Assembly: GCA_965230415.1 (NCBI GenBank)
Contig: CBDDKZ010000005.1
Span: 806,001 to 870,000 of the forward strand
Reading direction: 5' to 3'
Length of the DNA: 64,000 nucleotides
Source of the DNA: CBDDKZ01 sp965230415
Lineage (GTDB): Bacteria; Bacteroidota; Bacteroidia; Cytophagales; JAAEPT01
Positions 34,060 to 42,778 of this stretch are shown one piece after another. Under the pieces are notes generated by a model. It searched no databases and had not been told where the DNA came from. It worked only from the letters and a program-made list of their open reading frames with translations. Each line of letters starts with the position of its first letter. Positions within the stretch are counted from its first letter, which is position 1. The position numbers and the translations under genes were made by a program.

Positions 34060-35262
34060 ATGGACTTTACAAAAATGCTTGCAAAAAGGACCTCAACTTT
34101 AAAACCGTCCTTTATTCGTGAAATTTTAAAAGCTGCAAACGATACAAACACGGTATCGTTTGCCGGCGGACTTCCTAACCCTCATGTTTTCCCTGTTGGT
34201 GCTTTGCAAGCAGCCGCCAATGAGGTCCTGGCCCTGGAAAATAAAGGTGAAGCACTGCAATACACCATTACAGAGGGATATATTCCTTTGAGAGCCTGGA
34301 TTGCTCACCGTTACAACCAACGACACGGGATTAAACTGGACCATGAAAATATCCTGATCACTACCGGTTCGCAACAGGCTTTAGATATCATATGTAAAGG
34401 CTTCCTCGATCCGGGTGATCGTATTTTATGTGAACAACCCGCTTATTTGGGTGCATTACAACTATTTGACTTGTTTCAGGCACAAACAACAATGACCAGA
34501 TTAACTACTTCGGGCATAGACCTACAGCAACTGGACGATGGCTTAAAATCAAGGAAACACAAGCTGGCCTATTTAATTCCGAATTTCCAAAATCCTACCG
34601 GATACCGGTATGATACAACAAACAGAAAGTCGGTAGCTAAAATGCTCCAACAAAATAATACACTATTAATTGAAGACGACCCATATGGTGAGCTGTTTTT
34701 CAATGAACAAGATCTCGCGCCAATAAGCAAATACCTTGGGGATGGTGCTATCCTTTTGGGGTCATATTCAAAAGTACTGGCTCCAGGTCTGCGCTTAGGA
34801 TGGATCGCTGCGTCTAAGCCAATCATTAAGCTGTTGACAAGCATCAAACAACGTACAGATCTTCATTCCAGCCATGTAGACCAACGAATAATACACAACT
34901 ATTTGGTTAACAACAATTTTGAAAACCACCTTTCACATATTCGCAAAAAATACAAGGAAAGCAAGGATATGATGATAGGCTGTATCAAGCAATTTGCGCA
35001 CGGGCACCTCAGCTATCATGACCCGGATGGTGGTATGTTCTTATGGGCAAAATTAAAGCAACACAATGCGCGGTGGTTATTTGAGCAATCGAGTGCCAAA
35101 GGTGTGTTCTTTGTTCCCGGTGAGACCTTTTCTCCGGACCCGGCTTATCAATCTTGCTTGCGATTGAACTTCTCCAATGCCTCGGAAAGTGATATGGAAA
35201 GAGGAATTAAAATACTTGGCAATCTTTTGAAAGGTTTTCCATCAAAGCCTGTTAAGCGTTAA
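34060..35262 (+). CDS. PLP-dependent class I/II aminotransferase under leader-peptide attenuation
   Basis: 400 residues, fold type I, of the group containing 2-aminoadipate and aromatic aminotransferases (LysN/ARO8-like), without the GntR-type DNA-binding domain of MocR proteins. Visible landmarks are the N-terminal 'VSFAGGLPNP', the substrate/PLP loop 'PNFQNPTG' (Asn178), 'EDDPYGEL' (Asp207), the Schiff-base lysine Lys238 in 'GSYSKVLAPGLRLG', and 'CLRLNFSN' for the carboxylate-binding Arg. I chose the ATG at 34060; the in-frame GTG at 33973 lies inside the terminator hairpin region. Because both leaders are Ile/Val/Thr-rich, I infer a role in branched-chain amino acid transamination rather than lysine synthesis. 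That is inference from regulation only. Confidence 0.85.
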   Translation: MDFTKMLAKRTSTLKPSFIREILKAANDTNTVSFAGGLPNPHVFPVGALQAAANEVLALENKGEALQYTITEGYIPLRAWIAHRYNQRHGIKLDHENILITTGSQQALDIICKGFLDPGDRILCEQPAYLGALQLFDLFQAQTTMTRLTTSGIDLQQLDDGLKSRKHKLAYLIPNFQNPTGYRYDTTNRKSVAKMLQQNNTLLIEDDPYGELFFNEQDLAPISKYLGDGAILLGSYSKVLAPGLRLGWIAASKPIIKLLTSIKQRTDLHSSHVDQRIIHNYLVNNNFENHLSHIRKKYKESKDMMIGCIKQFAHGHLSYHDPDGGMFLWAKLKQHNARWLFEQSSAKGVFFVPGETFSPDPAYQSCLRLNFSNASESDMERGIKILGNLLKGFPSKPVKR

Positions 35263-35272
35263 AACAAACAAC

Positions 35273-35300
35273 CAGGGTAATTCTATTTTGAATTACCCTG
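35273..35300. terminator. Hairpin after the aminotransferase gene
   Basis: Perfect 11-bp stem CAGGGTAATTC / GAATTACCCTG with loop TATTTT. The T content after it is modest (CTTAGCTTTA), so it may be a weak terminator or a processing hairpin. Confidence 0.6.
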
Positions 35301-35380
35301 CTTAGCTTTATTAGCTATCTAATCGATGCAACCTGTCTTAAGGCGACGCTAAAACCAGTTATAAGGATTAAAAATTACCT

Positions 35381-35420
35381 TAATTTATTTACCATGGTAA
35401 ATAAATTATTGCTATATTTG
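35381..35420 (+). promoter_or_regulatory. MarR promoter with 28-bp perfect palindromic operator
   Basis: A perfect 28-bp palindrome lies at 35381-35408, centred on ACCATGGT with core TTTACCATGGTAAA. A -7 box, TATATTTG, lies at 35413-35420, so the palindrome covers the -33 region and spacer. This is where an autorepressing MarR dimer would bind. Confidence 0.75.
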
Positions 35421-35424
35421 TGAT

Positions 35425-35886
35425 GTGAAAAAAATAACCACCATTGACGCGGCTATTGAATCGAAGTTTGCCAACGACAAACAGCGCATGCTAGCCAATA
35501 TGGTTTATACAGCCAACTGGCTTCAACGTCAGTTTGAAAGCCTCACAAAACCCTTCGGTATATCCATGCAACAGTATAACATTCTGCGCATTTTACGCGG
35601 TGCGGGTGATTGGATTAATATGAATACGGTGCGGGAAAGAATGTTGGAAAAATCGCCCAATGCGACACGCCTTTGTGACAAGCTTGTTACAAAGGAGCTT
35701 ATCGAGCGTAAAAGGTCTGAAGAAGACAGAAGGGTGGTATACCTTAAAATTAAACAAAAAGGACTGGACATTTTAAATGATATCGATAAAAAGGACAAAG
35801 GCTCCATAGATAAGTTATTCGAAAATTTCACTGATGAGGAAGCTAAAACGGTTAGTAGCATTCTAGACAAATTGAGAGCCGAATAG
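35425..35886 (+). CDS. MarR family transcriptional regulator
   Basis: 153 residues with a winged helix-turn-helix in the middle ('GISMQQYNILRILRGAGDWI', then 'MLEKSPNATRLCDKLVTKEL') and the wing 'RKRSEEDRRVVYLKIKQKG', which is typical of MarR. The start is GTG at 35425, because no in-frame ATG fits between the -7 box and the conserved N-terminal helix. It lies upstream of a DoxX gene that carries the same operator core, so it probably represses itself and doxX. The ligand is unknown; members of this family often respond to phenolic or oxidising compounds. Confidence 0.88.
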   Translation: MKKITTIDAAIESKFANDKQRMLANMVYTANWLQRQFESLTKPFGISMQQYNILRILRGAGDWINMNTVRERMLEKSPNATRLCDKLVTKELIERKRSEEDRRVVYLKIKQKGLDILNDIDKKDKGSIDKLFENFTDEEAKTVSSILDKLRAE

Positions 35887-35907
35887 TTTAAAAAATTTAC
35901 CTATTTA

Positions 35908-35934
35908 TTTACCCTGGTATATTTTACCACGGTA
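35908..35934 (+). promoter_or_regulatory. Twin MarR operator-like sites before the DoxX gene
   Basis: Two copies of TTTACCNNGGTA, at 35908-35919 and 35923-35934, 15 bases apart. Both match the core of the palindrome in front of the MarR gene. They lie between the two genes, close to the DoxX ATG at 35958. Confidence 0.65.
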
Positions 35935-35957
35935 TATTTTAATTAAAAATAAACGTT

Positions 35958-36332
35958 ATGAAAAAATCACACTTATGGATTTACCGGATCAGTACCGGAC
36001 TGCTAACATTGGTTATGGGGTTTAGTGCCTCCATGTATTTTGCACAACACGATATGGTTGTAGAAAAATTTACTTCCCTGGGGTTTCCGGCTTTTATAAT
36101 ATACCCCTTGGCTATCGCTAAAATTCTTGGTCTTGTCGCTATCTGGACCAATAAATCGAAAATGTTAAAAGAATGGGCCTATGCAGGTTACACATTTGAA
36201 TTATTATTAGCAGCCGGTGCTCATCTGAGCATTGCAGATGGTGAGCATATGGCTCCATTGGTGGTGTTACTCATAGCACTAATTTCCTATGCATTTTACC
36301 GAAAACTATACCGCGTATATTCGGATAAATAA
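35958..36332 (+). CDS. DoxX-like inner-membrane protein
   Basis: 124 residues with four predicted membrane helices ('ISTGLLTLVMGFSASMYFA', 'FIIYPLAIAKILGLVAIW', 'AGYTFELLLAAGAHLSI', 'MAPLVVLLIALISYAFY'), the layout of the DoxX/DoxX-like family. Such proteins are often co-regulated with redox-responsive MarR or DUF24-type regulators. Its molecular activity is unsettled. It is the only structural gene following the MarR regulator and has its own operator pair. Confidence 0.82.
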   Translation: MKKSHLWIYRISTGLLTLVMGFSASMYFAQHDMVVEKFTSLGFPAFIIYPLAIAKILGLVAIWTNKSKMLKEWAYAGYTFELLLAAGAHLSIADGEHMAPLVVLLIALISYAFYRKLYRVYSDK

Positions 36333-36339
36333 ACAAGTA

Positions 36340-36371
36340 AGGGTGGTTTTCAAGTTGCGAAGACCACTCTA
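36340..36371. terminator. Shared terminator between convergent DoxX and rhomboid genes
   Basis: An imperfect stem AGGGTGGTTTTC / GAAGACCACTCT (with G-T pairs) and loop AAGTTGC. It separates a plus-strand and a minus-strand gene. Confidence 0.55.
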
Positions 36372-37199
36372 AAACTTGTCTCGCGACAATTCATCGAGTC
36401 GTGCTTTTTCATTTTTCGACAGACTATCGAATCCGGATTCAGCTATTTTCTCAAGCAAGGTATTCAGTTCATTTTCCTGATTTTTCTTTTTGGCATTATA
36501 CCTATCATCTATGTGATACAGATTCTCTTGCCCTTTCCTGCTGGTCCAGCCATAAAATAAATGAGGCTTTCTCCATATAAACAACATGATGGCCAATGCG
36601 GGAAGTAACACAACTACAATTGGAAAGTAATTGGTCAAAATAGACGATGGTATTAACAATACCGCTATTACCATTCCACATACGCCTCCCCCCATGTGTG
36701 CTGCATGATCGATTTTCCCTAAGGAATTGCGGATACCATAAAGAGACACTATTATATAGCCCAATGCAAACAACCAACCTGGAATTGAAATAAAGGGTAG
36801 AAAAAGAAAGCTCAGCCTGAAGCCTGGAATAAGCGCCACTCCGGCAAATATCACACCGCTTACCGCCCCTGATGCTCCTATGGAACTATGAGCACTTTTA
36901 TTTCTGTGAATAAACAGACTGAACAGATCGGCACCGATCAGGCTTCCCAGGTATAAAATAGCAAAAGCCAACATGCCGACACCTCCTTCCAAAGCGGGGC
37001 CAAATAAGAATAATGCAAGCATATTAAAAAACAAATGCCTCCAATTTGCATGTAGGAAACCCGATGTGACAAGCCGCTTGTAGTCGCTCCTTGTTCTCAC
37101 GGCCTCCACATCCAACGCATACTTATCTACAAATTCGGGACTTTTAAACCCCCGATAACTTACAACAACATTAATGATTATTAATACTATGCTGACCAC
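36369..37199 (-). CDS. Rhomboid family intramembrane serine protease
   Basis: 276 residues, about six membrane helices. The catalytic Ser is Ser110 in 'IGASGAVSG'. The His partner is His168 in 'HAAHMGG', and 'HLFFNM' (His55, Asn59) supplies the conserved loop. Together these predict an active rhomboid that cuts membrane-spanning substrates. A soluble C-terminal tail of about 60 charged residues ('SKNEKARLDELSRDKF') follows. The start is GTG at 37199, 16 bases after the stop of the HDAC-like gene, so it is last in a long minus-strand operon. The substrate cannot be told from sequence. Confidence 0.9.
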   Translation of the reverse strand: MVSIVLIIINVVVSYRGFKSPEFVDKYALDVEAVRTRSDYKRLVTSGFLHANWRHLFFNMLALFLFGPALEGGVGMLAFAILYLGSLIGADLFSLFIHRNKSAHSSIGASGAVSGVIFAGVALIPGFRLSFLFLPFISIPGWLFALGYIIVSLYGIRNSLGKIDHAAHMGGGVCGMVIAVLLIPSSILTNYFPIVVVLLPALAIMLFIWRKPHLFYGWTSRKGQENLYHIDDRYNAKKKNQENELNTLLEKIAESGFDSLSKNEKARLDELSRDKF

Positions 37200-37215
37200 A
37201 CCTTAAAACTTCCTT

Positions 37216-38118
37216 TTAATTCCAAATATTCATTGCCACCCGAAAGGTATTGCAATGTGCCTCTACAATATCTGTTAACTTTTGTGAGTACCCTCCACCC
37301 ATTGATACGGCTACCGGAATTTTTTGATTATAACAGGTACTCAAAACTGTTTCATCTCTCCTTTTACACCCTTCACGCGTAAGTGCCATTTTACCCAATT
37401 TGTCTGTCGCCAGAATGTCAACGCCTGCCTGATAAAATATGAAATCCGGTTTTTCTTGTTCCACCAATTTGTTGAGCGTTTCACTGAGTACTTGAAGGTA
37501 ACTTTCATCACCTGTATTCATTGGTAACCCTATATCTAAATCTGACCTTTCTTTTTGCATGGGATAGTTCACCTCACAGTGAATGCTCCATGTAAACACT
37601 TTTTCATTGTGTTCAAATATCTGTGCCGTACCATTCCCCTGATGAACGTCGAGGTCTATAACCAGCACTTTATCTACCAATCCTTCTTTAATGAAGTAGT
37701 TAGCGGATATGGCTATATCGTTTAACAGGCAAAAACCCTCTCCCCTATCTGTATACGCATGATGTGTACCTCCGGCGATATTCATACCTATACCACTTTT
37801 TAATGCCTCTCTGGCAGCAAAAAGTGTACCCATAGCACTGCTCCGGGACCTGTTAATTAGTTTCCTGGAAAGAGGAAAGCCTATTTTTCGTATTTCCCTA
37901 GGACTCAAGCGGAGATTTTTAGCCTTATCCCAATACGCCTGATCGTGTGTCATGACAATTATTTCCTCATTAATCAACCCGGGATCTACCAGCTGATTAT
38001 TTGTGATTGTCCCTTCATGCAGCAATTGTTCTTTTATCAGTTCATACTTCACCATTGGGAACCTGTGTGTTTCAGGTAGATCCAAAACGTACAATTCACT
38101 ATAGGCAATTTTAATCAT
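37216..38118 (-). CDS. Histone deacetylase/acetylpolyamine amidohydrolase family protein
   Basis: 300 residues, the short form of the zinc-dependent class I/II HDAC fold. Visible active-site residues are the tandem His119-His120 in 'GGTHHAY', the zinc ligands Asp157 and His159 in 'IDLDVHQGNG', and Asp234 in 'YQAGVDIL', with 'MGGGY' near the C-terminus. All are intact, so it should be an active deacetylase on small molecules (for example acetylpolyamines or acetoin-related compounds) or proteins. Its start lies 4 bases after the stop of the enoyl-CoA hydratase gene, within one operon. Confidence 0.9.
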   Translation of the reverse strand: MIKIAYSELYVLDLPETHRFPMVKYELIKEQLLHEGTITNNQLVDPGLINEEIIVMTHDQAYWDKAKNLRLSPREIRKIGFPLSRKLINRSRSSAMGTLFAAREALKSGIGMNIAGGTHHAYTDRGEGFCLLNDIAISANYFIKEGLVDKVLVIDLDVHQGNGTAQIFEHNEKVFTWSIHCEVNYPMQKERSDLDIGLPMNTGDESYLQVLSETLNKLVEQEKPDFIFYQAGVDILATDKLGKMALTREGCKRRDETVLSTCYNQKIPVAVSMGGGYSQKLTDIVEAHCNTFRVAMNIWN

Positions 38119-38121
38119 GCA

Positions 38122-38895
38122 CTACCATTTGAGTTCCTTTTTTTCAAGAAATGAGGCGATGCCTTTTTTGCAATCGGGTGTTTCTCTTGCCTTCGCATTC
38201 ATTGTAGCTCCAAAGGTGAGTCCATCCTCTAAAGACATTTCCGGAAGCGAATGAATTAACTCTTTGGTTAGGGCCAGTGAATTTTCAGAATTCTGCGTGC
38301 AGAATTCTTCGGCATAGCGTTGCACTTCATTGTCTAAATTATCTTTTGAAACAACTGCATGGATTAGACCTATTTCCAATGCTTCTGCTGCTGAAAACAA
38401 ATCTCCTTTTAACAATAATGCCTTAGCGATAGTTTCACCTACCTTACGAAGTAAAAATGCGGCTACAATCGCAGGCACAAAACCTATTTTTGTTTCACTG
38501 TAACCGAAAAGTGCTTCGTCAACTGCAAAAGCAAAGTCACATACTGTTGCAAGACCGCAGCCTCCCGCTATTGCATGTCCATGAACAGCTGCAATTACAA
38601 TTTTCGGGCAAGTATAAATTGTTTTGAACAGGCGCATCAATTGAAGGCTATCCTGCAGATTCTGATTATAGGTATTTTCTTGCAGCTGTTGAAGGTATGC
38701 CAGATCGGCACCAGCACAGAACACTTTGCCTTTCGCTTTTAACACCAGTAATTTAACAGTTGAATCAGCAATACAATCATCAAATGCTTGCTGTAATTCC
38801 CTAACAACTTGCTCATTAAGCGCATTTCTTTTTTCGGGTCGATTTAGGGTAATAGTCCCTATTCGTTCTTTCTTGTCAATTATAACAAATTCCAT
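38122..38895 (-). CDS. Enoyl-CoA hydratase/isomerase (crotonase) family protein
   Basis: 257 residues, standard crotonase length. The oxyanion-hole segments are 'VFCAGADLAYL' and 'HGHAIAGGCGLA'. 'GYSETKIGFVPA' supplies an acidic residue at the position used by methylglutaconyl-CoA hydratases (AUH/LiuC-like), so hydratase activity, possibly in leucine breakdown, is the best guess. Exact substrate specificity cannot be read from sequence. It lies 8 bases after comEC. Confidence 0.85.
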   Translation of the reverse strand: MEFVIIDKKERIGTITLNRPEKRNALNEQVVRELQQAFDDCIADSTVKLLVLKAKGKVFCAGADLAYLQQLQENTYNQNLQDSLQLMRLFKTIYTCPKIVIAAVHGHAIAGGCGLATVCDFAFAVDEALFGYSETKIGFVPAIVAAFLLRKVGETIAKALLLKGDLFSAAEALEIGLIHAVVSKDNLDNEVQRYAEEFCTQNSENSLALTKELIHSLPEMSLEDGLTFGATMNAKARETPDCKKGIASFLEKKELKW

Positions 38896-38903
38896 TTATT
38901 GAA

Positions 38904-40949
38904 TTATTCACCAAAATCATCTCTAACAAATGCACCACTAAGTGGTACAAAAAACACTTCACAATTCAATTTAGAAACTTTCGTTTTTAAATTCTCACAT
39001 AAATACCAACTATTTGAGCCATCAAAAACCACTTCCCCAACTTCGAATCGCTGCAAGTCCTCCACCTGCTTAATCACATTGTTACCTATGATTAGGTAAT
39101 CTATATGAAATGGAAGCGTTTCACGATGCTGATAACAACAAATCACTTTACCGTCTACCACTGTTAACAAATTTCCGGCTTTGCTTGTTTTGCTAATAAA
39201 CCTTATCGGTGTTCCCTGGCAACCCCGATTAACCAAGTGTGCTTCATAAGGAAACATATTGTTTCGAGTATTCACCTTGTTTTCAATACCAATTAGTCCC
39301 GAACTCCTCCCTTTAATTACTGATATGATTGTTTCTTTTTTGTATTTATATACCGTTAATATTTCCTGATTGCTGTGCCAATAAAACCTGCCCGTTCTCA
39401 GGCCTATCAATAATAAACCCAAAATGGCAATTGACAGGTATCTATGAACGTGTTTTTTGGGGAACAAGAAAACAACTCCGGCTATAAGTATATAAGCAAC
39501 AAGCACTTCAAGCAAACTGGAACTTATGCCTTCAATTTTGGCATATGGAAGTTGGTTTATCCAGGCCAGAAATGACACTAATTGCCCCGATAGCCATTCT
39601 ATTAAGTGCACAACTAAAGAAGTGAGCTCGTGGCTCCACATAAGCACCAATAGGATTAGGCCCAATAGCAACAATACAAATGCCATGGGTATTACAACAA
39701 TATTTGACAGCAAAAAATAAGTAGGAAACTGATGAAAATAATAGACAGAGATGGGAGCTGTAAATAACTGTACAGCTAATGATACGGCTATGAGTTGCCA
39801 AAAATAATCAAGCACTCTATACTTGACTTTTATTCGATTATATATTTGGGGATAAACCAGAACAATTCCTGATACTGCTAAAAATGACAATTGAAATCCG
39901 ACATTAAATAGCATGCATGGGTCTATCAGCAACATGACAAAAGCCGTTGTTGCCAACAAGTTCATTGTCGATGTGTTTTTCATTAGGTATTTCCCAACAC
40001 CAATTAAGGAGAGCATAAACGTAGCTCTAAGCACTGAGGGACCAGCACCGCTCAGTAGGCAATAAAAAAGGAGGCTTCCCATTATTAGTAGAAGCTGAAG
40101 TAGCTTCCCGTATTTCCATCGCTTCAAAAAGGAGGTTATCAGGTTCAGAACCCAAAACAATATACCTACGTGAAGACCTGATATCGCAAGTACGTGCATC
40201 ACTCCGCTCTGAATAAACTCATTTTTTAGTTCACTATTAAGCGCTCTTCTGTCTCCCAATAGCATCGCAGACAAAATAGGTCCGGATTTATTCTTTAGTA
40301 GCACTTGATTTATCTCATCTGCAATTTTCTGTTGAAGTCGGGAAAGCTGCCAACTATTCGTAGTCGTATTATTTTTCTTCACAAATGAAGTGGAATCAAG
40401 GTATAACTGGTATTTCACTCCTTTGTTAAACAGGTACTTTCTAAAATCGAATGCTCCTGGGTTTTGTGGTCCTTTTAATTCGTTTATGTTCGCATTGGTG
40501 AGTATAAGATCACCTGAGATGAGTAGCTGGTCTTTTGTTAAATCTTTAAAGTACACCATTGCTTTGGCGCTTTCTTTTTTCCAGACTCCATCCTTGCTAC
40601 AGCTTGCCACTATGTTTGCCTCGGCGCGCTTTTTATTATTCCCGGTACTTTTTATGGAATTCACTTTTAGCAGCGTACATTTAACTACTTCCGGGTGAAC
40701 ATGGAGCTTGAATCTGGCCGTAAACTGCTTGTAGTGCCAACTGCCCAGCGACAGTAAAAAGAAGATCAAAAGCCCTCCTACTACTAAGCTTTTTTGTCTG
40801 GTAAGCACACAAAGTGCAAACGCCCCTAAAGCCACAAGCATTACTACCAGCAAGGTCGCTGGTGAAAGTGGGATATATTGTCCAAGAACAATACCCGCAC
40901 AGAAAAAAATTGCCAAACGCACAAAAGCGACAGGCACCCAATTTATCAA
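38904..40949 (-). CDS. comEC: ComEC/Rec2 family DNA-uptake channel protein
   Basis: 681 residues. The N-terminus has two or three membrane helices, then a DUF4131-like OB domain ('GDLILTNANINELKGPQNPG', then 'AFDFRKYLFNKGVKY'), then the Competence domain from about residue 225 ('AMLLGDRRALNSELKNEFIQ', 'SGVMHVLAISGLHVGILFW') with many helices. ComEC forms the inner-membrane channel that passes single-stranded DNA during natural transformation. The C-terminus has no recognisable metallo-beta-lactamase 'HxHxDH' motif, only about 100 residues of soluble sequence; the short form is common in Bacteroidota. It lies 5 bases after the M43 protease gene. Confidence 0.88.
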   Translation of the reverse strand: MINWVPVAFVRLAIFFCAGIVLGQYIPLSPATLLVVMLVALGAFALCVLTRQKSLVVGGLLIFFLLSLGSWHYKQFTARFKLHVHPEVVKCTLLKVNSIKSTGNNKKRAEANIVASCSKDGVWKKESAKAMVYFKDLTKDQLLISGDLILTNANINELKGPQNPGAFDFRKYLFNKGVKYQLYLDSTSFVKKNNTTTNSWQLSRLQQKIADEINQVLLKNKSGPILSAMLLGDRRALNSELKNEFIQSGVMHVLAISGLHVGILFWVLNLITSFLKRWKYGKLLQLLLIMGSLLFYCLLSGAGPSVLRATFMLSLIGVGKYLMKNTSTMNLLATTAFVMLLIDPCMLFNVGFQLSFLAVSGIVLVYPQIYNRIKVKYRVLDYFWQLIAVSLAVQLFTAPISVYYFHQFPTYFLLSNIVVIPMAFVLLLLGLILLVLMWSHELTSLVVHLIEWLSGQLVSFLAWINQLPYAKIEGISSSLLEVLVAYILIAGVVFLFPKKHVHRYLSIAILGLLLIGLRTGRFYWHSNQEILTVYKYKKETIISVIKGRSSGLIGIENKVNTRNNMFPYEAHLVNRGCQGTPIRFISKTSKAGNLLTVVDGKVICCYQHRETLPFHIDYLIIGNNVIKQVEDLQRFEVGEVVFDGSNSWYLCENLKTKVSKLNCEVFFVPLSGAFVRDDFGE

Positions 40950-40954
40950 AGCAT

Positions 40955-42778
40955 TTATCTATAAAGTACAACTCGCTCTGTGAGTGTACCCCTACCAGTG
41001 GTTACCCTCACAAAATAAACCTGTGAAGGGAGATGACTTAAATCGAGAAAAAAGCGCTTACTTTTGACTTCTTCTACTTTATCTTGCAAAAGCACTCTTC
41101 CAAAAATATCTAAAAGCGCTATTTCCACATCATCTCGCTCTTCGTAGGTGACATTCACAAAAAGCGTACCATCATTGGGATTTGGATAAAGCTGAAATTC
41201 AAAATCTGCTGTTTCTTCATGCACATTAACATTGTCCAGGTAAAATATTCCATTACTTTCGCTAAGTCCTAAAAAGCGTATTCTGATACTCGCAAAGTCT
41301 GTTATACTTTCAGGAAGCTCGAAGATGTAATGTTGATAGTTTTCATCATTAACTGTACTTCCGATGGCATTACTGACAAAAGTTAAATCATTGGAGGTAA
41401 TATACGCCAAACTTTGCCAATCTCCACCACAATTGATTTCTACCTGAACCAACAAGCCATTTTCGTCGGATTGTTGCTCATACTGGTAAGCCAGGTCAAA
41501 TTCCAGGATTGAGGTTTCAAATCCTTCCATGGTAAGGACAGGACTTACCAAATCAAATTCAGACGGGTGATCAAAATTACTAAAATCTATTGTGGCTGCC
41601 TGTGAGCTACCCTTACCGTTAAGCGTCAGGTCCCACTCCAGTGTATCTGCCTGTAAGGTAGCACTCCACTCAAGATCGTCGAGTTCTTCATATTCAAAAC
41701 GATCGGTAAAAGGAGGCAACACCGTACCTTTGCTTCCACAACAACCTCTTGAGTCGAGGAGCGCTCGCCTTCTTGGACTCACAAAAAGGGCAGCGCGCAT
41801 TCGCTCCTTTTGCCCTTGAGTAAATAAGTTCATGCATTGATCAAACGAATAATCCATATAGTTTTGATACATATTCAGGCTTCCACAAGAATGCAGGATA
41901 CTTGTTTCGTTACAGCTGGAAGAAGGTGCTTCCTGTGGCGGGGTATCGTCGATGTGGTCGGTGTTATTACATCCATTTCCACTTCCCGTCCCCCACAAAT
42001 GGTATAAACCAAGCCAATGTCCTACTTCATGCGTTAACGAACGTCCGTGGGTGTAAGGATCACTTCCCGAAGCGGTACCTATCTGATTTCCAAAATAGCG
42101 ATGCCACATGGTAACACCATCTGTTGTGGCGTCGCCCTGATTAGCTCCCAGTCCATCGAGACCGGCATCGCTCGGAAATTGTGCCCAACCAATAAAATTC
42201 CCTGTGAGTGTAGTCACCCAAATATTGAGGTACTGATCGCTGGGCCAGTAGATGATTGAACTCAGCTGAGCCCGGTCTCCCATCGTAAAGCCTTCAACAG
42301 GCGAGTACGTTCTTGTGATACCTGATGTTGGATTCCCTTCAGGATCAAAGGATGCCAGGCAAAACTCAATGCCTACATCGGCAGCTATACCGATGAATTC
42401 CGGAAGGGTGTTATTAGCATCACCATTTAAACGCCTGAAATCATTATTCAAAACTTCAATTTGCGAATAAATCTGTTCGTCCGTGATATTGGAATTTTGC
42501 AAACCTCCTATATTTCCTGATGGATTATTATGTACTACATGCACTACAACGGGAATGGTATAAATCACCTCAGACGCACTTTTTGAGTGTGCCTGAGTAT
42601 TAAGATAGGCGTCAATCTTTTTCAAGAAGCGTTTATTATCTTTTGCCTGACTTTCCATCATTATATGATCAAAGCCGCATGAACGCTTTTGTGCAGTTAA
42701 ATGCAGGGCCAGCAACATAAAAAAAAGAACAAACAATGCTCTTTCCAATGAAATCTTATTCCTGTTGTTCATTATCAT
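40955..42778 (-). CDS. Secreted M43 (pappalysin-like) zinc metalloprotease with T9SS sorting domain
   Basis: 607 residues. Signal peptide to about residue 30 ('LALHLTAQ'), then an N-terminal propeptide-like part ('YTIPVVVHVVHN' at about 73-83). The metzincin zinc site HEVGHWLGLYH is at residues 250-260. 'NYMDYSFDQCMNLFTQGQ' is the downstream Met-turn region. A jelly-roll-like domain follows (about 370-520), and the T9SS type A sorting domain closes the protein ('YPNPNDGTLFVNVT', 'GRVLLQDKV', 'VYFVRVTTG'). It should be exported through the outer membrane and anchored or released. It overlaps the end of phoH by 23 bases; the ATG at residue 3 is an alternative start. Confidence 0.9.
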   Translation of the reverse strand: MIMNNRNKISLERALFVLFFMLLALHLTAQKRSCGFDHIMMESQAKDNKRFLKKIDAYLNTQAHSKSASEVIYTIPVVVHVVHNNPSGNIGGLQNSNITDEQIYSQIEVLNNDFRRLNGDANNTLPEFIGIAADVGIEFCLASFDPEGNPTSGITRTYSPVEGFTMGDRAQLSSIIYWPSDQYLNIWVTTLTGNFIGWAQFPSDAGLDGLGANQGDATTDGVTMWHRYFGNQIGTASGSDPYTHGRSLTHEVGHWLGLYHLWGTGSGNGCNNTDHIDDTPPQEAPSSSCNETSILHSCGSLNMYQNYMDYSFDQCMNLFTQGQKERMRAALFVSPRRRALLDSRGCCGSKGTVLPPFTDRFEYEELDDLEWSATLQADTLEWDLTLNGKGSSQAATIDFSNFDHPSEFDLVSPVLTMEGFETSILEFDLAYQYEQQSDENGLLVQVEINCGGDWQSLAYITSNDLTFVSNAIGSTVNDENYQHYIFELPESITDFASIRIRFLGLSESNGIFYLDNVNVHEETADFEFQLYPNPNDGTLFVNVTYEERDDVEIALLDIFGRVLLQDKVEEVKSKRFFLDLSHLPSQVYFVRVTTGRGTLTERVVLYR

